Source: Prochlorococcus sp. AG-676-P15-1
GTDB taxonomy: Bacteria > Cyanobacteriota > Cyanobacteriia > PCC-6307 > Cyanobiaceae
Direction: 5' to 3'
NCBI GenBank assembly: GCA_003210825.1
Contig: QCUF01000005.1
Span: forward strand, 1-49,974
DNA: 49,974 bases
Shown here: positions 43,051-49,974 of the stretch, piece after piece
Numbering within the stretch: the stretch's first letter is position 1
Layout: every line of letters starts with the position of its first letter
Notes under the pieces: model-generated
What the model was told of the DNA's origin: nothing
Databases searched by the model: none
The model's input: only the letters and a program-made list of their open reading frames with translations
Made by a program: the position numbers and the translations under genes

Positions 43051-44529
43051 TTAGATCCTAACCCATGTTGTAAGCTCAGGGGATTGATCTATGAGTTCTA
43101 CGCCTTTTTCCTTTAATGAATTTCTTATTTTATCGGCTTCTGCATAATCTTTTTCCTTTTTTGCTACCAATCTTTTATTAATGAGGGATAGTATTTGATC
43201 TTCGTTGATTCTGTTTTCGATTTTTATTTCTTCTTTTTTTAATCCAAGAACCTCAGTCATTTCTTCTAGTGTTTTTAAAGTTTCTCTAAGATGAAATTTT
43301 TCATTAGTATTTATTTTAAAGTTTTTAATTCTTTGGAATTGATTTATAAAGTTTTTTAGTGGTTTGGCTAATTCATAAATGATTGCAATTGCTCCTGCTG
43401 TATTAAGGTCGTTATTTAAAGCATTAGTAAACTTTATCTTTTTTTGAGATATTTCATAATTGATCATATCTTTATATGTTTCTTCAACAAATTCATTAGT
43501 TTCATTTACCTCAATCGAAAGATTTTCTTTTTTAGAAATATCAAAAAAAGAAAGAGCAACATTAATATTTTTCCATGCTTCGGAGGCGCTTTTCAAAGCC
43601 TCATCTGTAAAGTCAAGTGGTTTTCTGTAGTTTACAGTTAAAACAAAATATCTTAATGCCATTGGACTTGTTCCTGATTCTAGTAAGTCTCTTATCGTGG
43701 TGAAGTTTTTCAATGATTTACTCATCTTTTGTCCGTTTACATTGACCATTCCGTTATGTAGCCAATAATTTGCCAGTTTTTTATTATTTGCCGATTCAGA
43801 TTGTGCAATCTCATTTTCATGATGAGGAAAGATAAGGTCAGATCCACCTAAATGGATATCAATTGTTTCTCCTAATTCATCTCTTACCATTGCTGAACAT
43901 TCAATATGCCATCCAGGTCTGCCTTCACCCCATGGAGAACTAAAAGATGGTTCATTCTCTTTTGCATTTTTCCATAGAGCGAAATCTTGAGGAGCCTCTT
44001 TTTTGCTTTTTTCAGTCACAGAAATTCTTCCCTGTTGATTAACATTTTGTTCTTGTATATTTTGATTACTTAGTTGCCCATAATTTTTATTTTTTAGTAC
44101 TGAATAATAAACATCTCCGTCAATAGAATAAGCATATCCTTTACTCTCTAAAATTTTAATTAACTCAACAATACTTAGAATAGAGTTGGTCGCAGTAGGC
44201 ATGCTGTCTGGTCTCATAATCCCTAATGAATCCATATCTTTATGAAATTCAATAATGTTTTTTTGAGAAACTTCCTGCATTGAACAATTTTCTTCTCTTG
44301 CTCTTTTTAAAATCTTATCGTCGATATCAGTAAAATTCTGGACAAACTTAACTTTATAATTCCTGTAAATTAAAAACCTTCTAAGAACATCCCAAGCTAT
44401 ATAACTTCTTGCATGCCCAAGATGACATAAATCATAAACAGTTACACCACAACAATATATTTTTACTAATTCATCTATTGGTTTAAAGACTTCAACCTTT
44501 TTACTTAAAGTATTAAATAATTTGATCAT
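43051..44529 (-). CDS. cysS: Cysteinyl-tRNA synthetase
   Basis: A 492-aa class I synthetase. Zinc/cysteine ligand Cys in 'IYCCGVTVYDLCHLGHARSY' (25-44, the HIGH motif reads HLGH), 'GWHIECSAM' and 'HHENEIAQSES' complete the site; 'KMSKSLKNF' is the KMSKS loop. The C-terminal helical domain is intact. It lies 24 nt after polA on the same strand and is probably co-transcribed. Confidence 0.96.
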   Translation of the reverse strand: MIKLFNTLSKKVEVFKPIDELVKIYCCGVTVYDLCHLGHARSYIAWDVLRRFLIYRNYKVKFVQNFTDIDDKILKRAREENCSMQEVSQKNIIEFHKDMDSLGIMRPDSMPTATNSILSIVELIKILESKGYAYSIDGDVYYSVLKNKNYGQLSNQNIQEQNVNQQGRISVTEKSKKEAPQDFALWKNAKENEPSFSSPWGEGRPGWHIECSAMVRDELGETIDIHLGGSDLIFPHHENEIAQSESANNKKLANYWLHNGMVNVNGQKMSKSLKNFTTIRDLLESGTSPMALRYFVLTVNYRKPLDFTDEALKSASEAWKNINVALSFFDISKKENLSIEVNETNEFVEETYKDMINYEISQKKIKFTNALNNDLNTAGAIAIIYELAKPLKNFINQFQRIKNFKINTNEKFHLRETLKTLEEMTEVLGLKKEEIKIENRINEDQILSLINKRLVAKKEKDYAEADKIRNSLKEKGVELIDQSPELTTWVRI

Positions 44530-44552
44530 ATTAAAAAAGTTTGATTGGAAGA

Positions 44553-47483
44553 TTATTTGGTTTCCATCCAGTTATTCCCAACTCCTATATCGACTAGAAG
44601 CGGTACCTTTAATTTCACACAATCTTCCATAGTTTCTTTCACTAGTTGCTTTGTGATTTCTAAGAAATCTGGTTGGACCTCGAACAATAATTCATCATGA
44701 ACTTGTAAAAGCATTTTAACTGGAATGTTCATCTCTAATAATTTTTTGTTCAATTGAACCATAGCTATTTTAATAATGTCAGCACTAGAACCCTGAATAG
44801 GAGCATTTGCGGCGGCTCTTAATGACTGAGCCTCCATTCCAGCTTTCCTGGCAGTTTGTAAATCTATTTCATACGGATCTTTTCCTATTAATCTACCAAG
44901 TCCATTTTTATCAAATTTAAATTCTCTCTTTCTTCCAAAAATTGTCTCTACATAACCTTTCGAGAGAGCAAACCTTTCTTGAAGTTCTAGAAATTTAAAA
45001 ATTTTGGCATACCTTTCTTTATATTTAATCAAAAATTCTTTTGCTTCAGTCGTACTTACCCCTGTAGAGCGTGCAAACTTTTTTATTCCCATTCCATAAA
45101 TAACTCCAAAATTAATGGTTTTACCAACTCTTCGTTCGTCAGAACTTATATCCTCCTTTTCAAAAATCAATCGTGCTGTTAAAGAGTGAATATCATCATT
45201 TTTGTGGAATGCATTTATAAGAATTTCTTCGTTAGCTAAGTGAGCAAGTATTCTTAATTCAATTTGAGAATAATCTGCCGATAGTAGTTTCCAACCTTTT
45301 TCTGGCAAAAAGGCTTTTCTTATTCTTCTACTGAATTCTGTCCTGACAGGTATATTCTGAAGATTAGGATTACTACTGCTTAATCTCCCAGTGGCGGTAG
45401 CTGCTTGATTAAAGTTAGTATGAACTCTTCCAGTTTTTTCACTAATAAGACTGGGAAGAGCATCAATATATGTACTTAAAAGTTTACTAAGAGTTCTATG
45501 TTTTATTAGATAGGGAATTATCTCATGTTCTTCTACTAATCTTTCAAGAACAACTGCATCAGTACTCCAACCTGTTTTTGTTTTCCTTGATTTTTTTTTA
45601 TCAAGATTTAACTTCTCAAACAATATTTCACCAAGTTGTTTTGGAGAGGATAAATTAAATTCTTGCTTTGCTATTTCAAAAACATTTTCCTCAATATTTT
45701 CTAATGTACTTTTTAATTCTTCAGAAAGTTCATTTAAATAAGTGGTATCAATTTTGATACCATTCATCTCCATTTCTGATAAGACTGGCTCCAAAGGTAA
45801 TTCGATTTCTTTAAATAATTTTGTTAAATCCTTATTTTCACTATTAAATCTTTCTTTAAAAATTTTCGCGATCTTGAAAGTTAGAAATACATCATAACCA
45901 CAGTAAATACTTGCATCATTAATCTCGACAAATGAAAAATCTTTATTTTTTCCAACTGTTTGTTTAAAAGTTGGCGGCTTAAATCCAAATTCTCTAAAAC
46001 TAATTTCACTTAATCCATGTTTTTCCTGATTATTGAGAATGTAGTCTGCCAGAAGGGTATCAAAAGTAACTCCTTTAAGATTTAGTCCATGGTTATAAAA
46101 TATTTGTCTATCAAACTTACAGTTTTGAAGAGTTTTTTCTTTTTCTGGATTTTCTATCCATGATCTTAAATTAGAAAATATATCTTCAATTGATAATTGA
46201 TTTAACTCATTTTTTTGTGATTGATGAGCAATGGGTATATAAAATAAATCATTAAGATCTTCACCAAGACAAAAACCTATACCAACAAGTTCTGCCTCTA
46301 GAGGATTTAAACTATTAGTCTCTGTATCTAAGGCAACTATCTCCTTTGTAATCTCTAATCTTTTAACTAGTTGATCTAGTAATTTAAAATCACTAACTAT
46401 ATTAACTTTGATTTCTGGGATTTTATTTTCTTTTTCTTCTAAATCTGTTGAAGCTGAAATTATTGATTCTTTTTTCTTTTGTTTTTCCTCATTATTTTTA
46501 TTAAAACCGCCTTTACTAAAAGCTGAATTAAAAATATCAACTTGCCTCAGTAAAGTTGATAATTCAAGTTTTTGAAGAGATTCCGATAGAGCAACTTGGT
46601 TTATTTGATTTAGTTCATATCCATTGCTTAATACCAGAGGCACATCAACATCTATCTTTGCTAAATCTCTTGAAAGATAAGCATTGAATTTATCATTTTT
46701 TAGCTTTTCCCTAACGGCTCCTTTTATAAAACCCTGATATTTTTTATCTTCATCTTTTTGAATAATATCCAAGGCTTTATAAATCCCGTCTAAGGTATCA
46801 TTCTCTTCTAATAAATTAATTGCTGTTTTTGGTCCTACACCCTTTATTCCTGGAATATTATCAGAACTGTCACCAGTTAAGGCTTTCAGATCTACAACTC
46901 TTTCTGGATAAACTCCTAGTTTTTCTTTGACTCCATTTTCGTTCATTAAAGTCGGATTACCACTTTTAGCATAAGGCCCTCCGCCCATATAGAGAACATA
47001 AATATCTTTTTGATCATCAACTAGTTGAAATAAATCTCGATCCCCGGAAAGAATATTTACACACCAACCTTTTGAGGATGCATCATTAGCAATTGTTCCT
47101 AATAGATCATCAGCTTCGAATCCTGGGGATTTAAAAATAGGTAAATTAAGACTTTCTTTTAAGATGATTTCTAGTTGTTCAATATCTTGAAAAAAAACAT
47201 CTGGAGCCACATCTCTATTAGCTTTATAATTGGGATCTAATTCATGTCTAAAAGTTGGTTTTTCTGTATCAAAAGTGATACAAACTCCTTCAGCATTGAT
47301 ATTTTTGCAATTATCTAGAAGACTTTTTAAAAATCCATAGGTGACACTAGTTGGGAAACCTTCTTTAGTTGTTAATCCACCATCAACCCCTTTACTAAAT
47401 GCATAGAAGCTTCTAAAGGCTAGAGAATGGCCATCAACTAAAAGTAAAATTGGTTTTTTTGAGTCTTTGGATTTCAAACTCAT
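44553..47483 (-). CDS. polA: DNA polymerase I
   Basis: The start is placed at ATG 47483, which overlaps the hlyD-like stop by ATGA; 976 aa. Three domains: 5'-3' exonuclease (about 1-310, 'LLLVDGHSLAFRSFYAF', 'KSPGFEADDLLGT', 'GDSSDNIPGI'), 3'-5' exonuclease (about 370-560, with 'VALDTETNSLNP' carrying the D-x-E metal site), and the family A polymerase ('LLSADYSQIELRILAHLANE', 'RRVGKTINFGVIYGMG', 'QVHDELLFEV'). Proofreading residues appear present, unlike some bacterial Pol I. Confidence 0.96.
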   Translation of the reverse strand: MSLKSKDSKKPILLLVDGHSLAFRSFYAFSKGVDGGLTTKEGFPTSVTYGFLKSLLDNCKNINAEGVCITFDTEKPTFRHELDPNYKANRDVAPDVFFQDIEQLEIILKESLNLPIFKSPGFEADDLLGTIANDASSKGWCVNILSGDRDLFQLVDDQKDIYVLYMGGGPYAKSGNPTLMNENGVKEKLGVYPERVVDLKALTGDSSDNIPGIKGVGPKTAINLLEENDTLDGIYKALDIIQKDEDKKYQGFIKGAVREKLKNDKFNAYLSRDLAKIDVDVPLVLSNGYELNQINQVALSESLQKLELSTLLRQVDIFNSAFSKGGFNKNNEEKQKKKESIISASTDLEEKENKIPEIKVNIVSDFKLLDQLVKRLEITKEIVALDTETNSLNPLEAELVGIGFCLGEDLNDLFYIPIAHQSQKNELNQLSIEDIFSNLRSWIENPEKEKTLQNCKFDRQIFYNHGLNLKGVTFDTLLADYILNNQEKHGLSEISFREFGFKPPTFKQTVGKNKDFSFVEINDASIYCGYDVFLTFKIAKIFKERFNSENKDLTKLFKEIELPLEPVLSEMEMNGIKIDTTYLNELSEELKSTLENIEENVFEIAKQEFNLSSPKQLGEILFEKLNLDKKKSRKTKTGWSTDAVVLERLVEEHEIIPYLIKHRTLSKLLSTYIDALPSLISEKTGRVHTNFNQAATATGRLSSSNPNLQNIPVRTEFSRRIRKAFLPEKGWKLLSADYSQIELRILAHLANEEILINAFHKNDDIHSLTARLIFEKEDISSDERRVGKTINFGVIYGMGIKKFARSTGVSTTEAKEFLIKYKERYAKIFKFLELQERFALSKGYVETIFGRKREFKFDKNGLGRLIGKDPYEIDLQTARKAGMEAQSLRAAANAPIQGSSADIIKIAMVQLNKKLLEMNIPVKMLLQVHDELLFEVQPDFLEITKQLVKETMEDCVKLKVPLLVDIGVGNNWMETK

Positions 47484-48541
47484 TTTCTTTTGTTCGCCCA
47501 AGGTGGAATATCAATAAAGATTTGCTCTCCAGGTCTTAAACCATCAATTATTGAGGTTTTATTACCGCTACTAATACCTATTTCTATCTTTTCAAATTTA
47601 GGAGCATTATTTTTATCTACTTTTAAGACACCTTTTTCACCTTTTTCGGTGACTATCGAAACTGTCGGAACTAAGATTTTTTCTTCACTACTTTTAACTT
47701 TAAATTCAAGGTCAGCGGTCATACCGATTTTTATTTCCTCAGAGATTTCTTTGAAGTTCAACGTTACTTCGAATGAAGTTACATTATTATCTTTTACTGC
47801 CCTTTCAGCTATTTTTTTAACTATTGCAATGTATTTATTTGAGGGATAAGATTCTATCCTTACAGAGGCTTCTTGACCTGGTTTTATCCTGCCAATATCA
47901 CTCTCAGGGACTTTAGCAATAATTTCAAGACCTTCTGATAATTCAAAAATAAAGTTTTTAGCTTTAGAGTCCGAACTTAAATTTGAACTAGGAGTAACGT
48001 ATGAGCCTATCTCTGCATATTTAGCGGTTATTTTTCCTGGGTATGGAGCTTTTATTAAATAAAAAATTTTTTCAGCTTTTGCATCACTAAATTTCGCTTC
48101 GCTTGTATTGTACTTGTTTTTATAGCTTTCATAATCCTCTTTACTAATTGCTCCCTCTTTAAATAAAAATTCTCTTCTTAAATATTCAGATTTTTGTTTT
48201 TGTAAATTTAATTCAAGTTCTTTAAACTTATAAATGAATTCTTCTTCATCGAGAGTAGCCAAAATCTGACCTTTTTCAACGAGATCACCTTCTTCAACTT
48301 TAATTTCTTCAATTATTCCTTGTTTCCTTGGACCAATATTGCTTGTTCTAATAGCCTTTACTTCTCCACTGGTATTAATTGACTCAGAAAGAATTCCCTT
48401 TTCAACTGAAACTACAAAATTGGAAATGTCTTTTGATTTGTTTTTCTTAAAGGAATTGCTTAAAAAGACAAAGAAAGTTACTAGTACAAGTAATACAATT
48501 CCACTTTTTATATTTAAATTCTTTTTTATTAAATTAAGCAT
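47480..48541 (-). CDS. HlyD/RND-type periplasmic adaptor protein
   Basis: A 353-aa membrane-fusion protein. An N-terminal anchor (about 13-30) is followed by a lipoyl-like half 'VEKGILSESINTSGEVKAIRTSNIGPR' , a coiled-coil hairpin (about 105-155), the second half-motif 'IKAPYPGKITAKYAEIGSYV' and beta-barrel domains. It would connect an ABC or MFS exporter to the outer membrane; no pump gene is adjacent. Coupled to polA by ATGA. Confidence 0.85.
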   Translation of the reverse strand: MLNLIKKNLNIKSGIVLLVLVTFFVFLSNSFKKNKSKDISNFVVSVEKGILSESINTSGEVKAIRTSNIGPRKQGIIEEIKVEEGDLVEKGQILATLDEEEFIYKFKELELNLQKQKSEYLRREFLFKEGAISKEDYESYKNKYNTSEAKFSDAKAEKIFYLIKAPYPGKITAKYAEIGSYVTPSSNLSSDSKAKNFIFELSEGLEIIAKVPESDIGRIKPGQEASVRIESYPSNKYIAIVKKIAERAVKDNNVTSFEVTLNFKEISEEIKIGMTADLEFKVKSSEEKILVPTVSIVTEKGEKGVLKVDKNNAPKFEKIEIGISSGNKTSIIDGLRPGEQIFIDIPPWANKRK

Positions 48542-48588
48542 ATTTTTTTAGTAGGCAAGCAATTAAGGATATTTTGAAACTATAGTGA

Positions 48589-48605
48589 ATAATCGAAACG
48601 ATTAT
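48589..48605. promoter_or_regulatory. Perfect inverted repeat between hlyD-like gene and ychF
   Basis: A 7-3-7 inverted repeat ATAATCG-AAA-CGATTAT in the 148-nt gap separating two divergent genes. No T-run follows, so it is more like an operator than a terminator. The binding factor is unknown. Confidence 0.45.
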
Positions 48606-48689
48606 GGTTAACTTATCCAGGGTTGGCTAAGTAAACTCTATATTACAAGAAGATGATTCTATGACTAATTTATCTATAAATTTTTTCAA

Positions 48690-49781
48690 ATGTTAAAAGC
48701 CGGTATTATTGGATTGCCAAATGTTGGGAAATCAACTTTATTTAATGCACTTGTTGAAAATGCAAAAGCGCAAGCTGCAAACTTTCCCTTTTGTACCATA
48801 GAGCCAAATAAAGGTATTGTTTCAGTCCCTGATCAAAGGCTTCAAGAGTTAGGTAGTTTGAGTTCTAGTCAAAATATTATCCCCACTAAGATTGAATTTG
48901 TCGATATTGCAGGTCTTGTAAAAGGTGCAAGTAAAGGGGAGGGTTTAGGAAATAAATTCCTATCCAACATTAGAGAAGTTGATGCAATAGTTCACGTCGT
49001 GAGATGTTTTGAAGATAGTGAAGTAATTCATGTCTCTGGGAAGATCGATCCTTTGGATGATATTGAGATTATTAATTTGGAGCTAAATTTAGCTGATTTA
49101 TCTCAACTTCTAAAAAGAAGAGAAAGAATCAAGAAACAAGTTAAAACAAATAAAGAAGCAGCACAAGAAGATTCTTTATTAGAAAAAATTGAGGGTGAGT
49201 TAGAAAAAGGTCTTTCAGTAAGGTCAATATCTTTAAGCGATGAAGAAAATTTAATGATTAAACAATTGGGGTTTCTTACTGCAAAACCAATTGTTTATGC
49301 GACTAATTTAAATGAGAATGATTTAGCTGAGGGTAATGATTTCTCTTTACAAGTACAGAGTTTTGCAAACTCTGAAAATACCGAATGTATAAAAATTTCA
49401 GCCCAAGTTGAATCAGAATTAATAGAGTTAGAACCTGGGGATAAAAAAGATTACCTAATGGGTTTAGGCGTAGAGGAAGGCGGATTAAAATCTTTAATAA
49501 AATCTACATACAAATTACTAGGATTAAAAACTTACTTTACAACGGGAGAAAAAGAGACTAAAGCTTGGACAATAAAAGATGGGATGACTGCTCCACAAGC
49601 TGCAGGAGTAATACACACTGATTTTGAAAAAGGATTTATTAGAGCTCAGACAATTTCATATCAAAACTTAATAGATTCAGGTTCGATTGCAAATGCAAAA
49701 ACCAAAGGTTTACTTAGAAGTGAAGGTAAAGAATATGTTGTAAATGAAGGGGATGTAATGGAGTTTTTGTTTAATGTTTAA
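48690..49781 (+). CDS. ychF: Redox-regulated ATPase/GTPase YchF
   Basis: A 363-aa Obg-related P-loop protein that binds the ribosome and prefers ATP. G1 '[14 protein letters not shown]' (7-20), '[11 protein letters not shown]' (G2), '[17 protein letters not shown]' (G3), a coiled-coil (about 125-160), and the C-terminal TGS domain ending '[15 protein letters not shown]' are complete. The stop falls inside a short tandem repeat (see findings). The last 193 nt of the window show no further supportable gene. Confidence 0.95.
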   Translation: MLKAGIIGLPNVGKSTLFNALVENAKAQAANFPFCTIEPNKGIVSVPDQRLQELGSLSSSQNIIPTKIEFVDIAGLVKGASKGEGLGNKFLSNIREVDAIVHVVRCFEDSEVIHVSGKIDPLDDIEIINLELNLADLSQLLKRRERIKKQVKTNKEAAQEDSLLEKIEGELEKGLSVRSISLSDEENLMIKQLGFLTAKPIVYATNLNENDLAEGNDFSLQVQSFANSENTECIKISAQVESELIELEPGDKKDYLMGLGVEEGGLKSLIKSTYKLLGLKTYFTTGEKETKAWTIKDGMTAPQAAGVIHTDFEKGFIRAQTISYQNLIDSGSIANAKTKGLLRSEGKEYVVNEGDVMEFLFNV

Positions 49782-49974
49782 TGTTTAATGTTTAAGTTTG
49801 CAAAATCTGTTTAAATTTAAAGCTTGCTATTATGCTTTTTAAATTTAAATTTAAAAAATGAAATTAATAAAATTAAGATACATCCCAAGCAACTTCCTAT
49901 TAGTCCAAAAACATTGGTAGTAAAATCATCATCTTAGGTTTATTGCCTCTGGGGTAAATGTGGTGGGTTTAGCA

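Noticed and set aside
49796-49974. Small membrane-protein-like frame on the minus strand ('VFGLIGSCLGCILILLISFF')
   Set aside because: A stop codon lies just upstream and no start codon is available; it does not match known small photosystem subunits.

Overview
The window reads as chromosome of a marine picocyanobacterium, almost certainly Prochlorococcus and probably a high-light-adapted clade. The reasons are the very AT-rich sequence, short intergenic gaps, a Pcb/IsiA-type chlorophyll antenna, iron-stress genes (flavodoxin, FutA/IdiA, PiuC-like), photosystem genes psbD/psbC, ycf4, ycf39 and petM, the three-gene pnt operon, and many tiny conserved picocyanobacterial proteins. No phycobilisome genes are present. 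The species call is inference from gene content; no search was run.

Layout. 1-5.6 kb: end of an EamA permease, two coupled glycosyltransferases, a ribbon-helix-helix protein, an AEC permease and a SemiSWEET. 5.6-9.9 kb: peroxiredoxin-like protein divergent from isiB, then pcb, DUF3386, small proteins and a methyltransferase. 10-15.7 kb: MIF homologue, DUF1824, glyQ, an outer-membrane porin with an unusual leader, then the divergent iron pair piuC-like/futA. 15.7-25.1 kb: an accessory region starting at tRNA-Ser(CGA). 25.2-49.8 kb: core genes (ferredoxin-cobQ, maf, psbDC, ycf4, a cyclophilin lipoprotein, ilvH, petM, ycf39, infA, NTRC, pnt operon, dxr, cysS, polA, hlyD, ychF).

The accessory region is the most interesting part. 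A first segment (about 15.78-19.73 kb) is bounded by a 13-bp direct repeat of the tRNA-Ser 3' end. Just inside each end lies a perfect 22-bp repeat, as expected for core and arm sites of a tyrosine-recombinase element, but no integrase is encoded. It carries a Gly/Tyr-rich secreted protein, a three-gene operon of secreted proteins (one MORN-like), an HNH nuclease with a possible modified-base-reader domain, and two small structured RNA candidates. One RNA candidate contains the 11-nt Yfr1 motif; the other has the hallmark loop of the Yfr2 family. The leader of the porin at 12.157 kb contains the 8-nt complement of the Yfr1 motif at its ribosome binding site, which suggests regulation by Yfr1-type RNAs.

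A second segment (20.3-23.9 kb, visibly richer in GC) is a tight four-gene operon: NodU-type O-carbamoyltransferase, SxtJ-like, SxtK/DUF5989-like (53 aa) and a membrane-anchored SGNH protein. The order matches sxtI-J-K-L of saxitoxin clusters, but no toxin backbone genes are present, so a role in carbamoylating a surface glycan or other metabolite is more likely. A degenerate copy of the tRNA-proximal repeat region follows at 24.24-24.5 kb.

Other points: the cyclophilin lipoprotein downstream of ycf4 appears to start at ATA (a G-to-A change in an ATGA overlap), and psbC starts at a GTG inside psbD behind a strong Shine-Dalgarno sequence.
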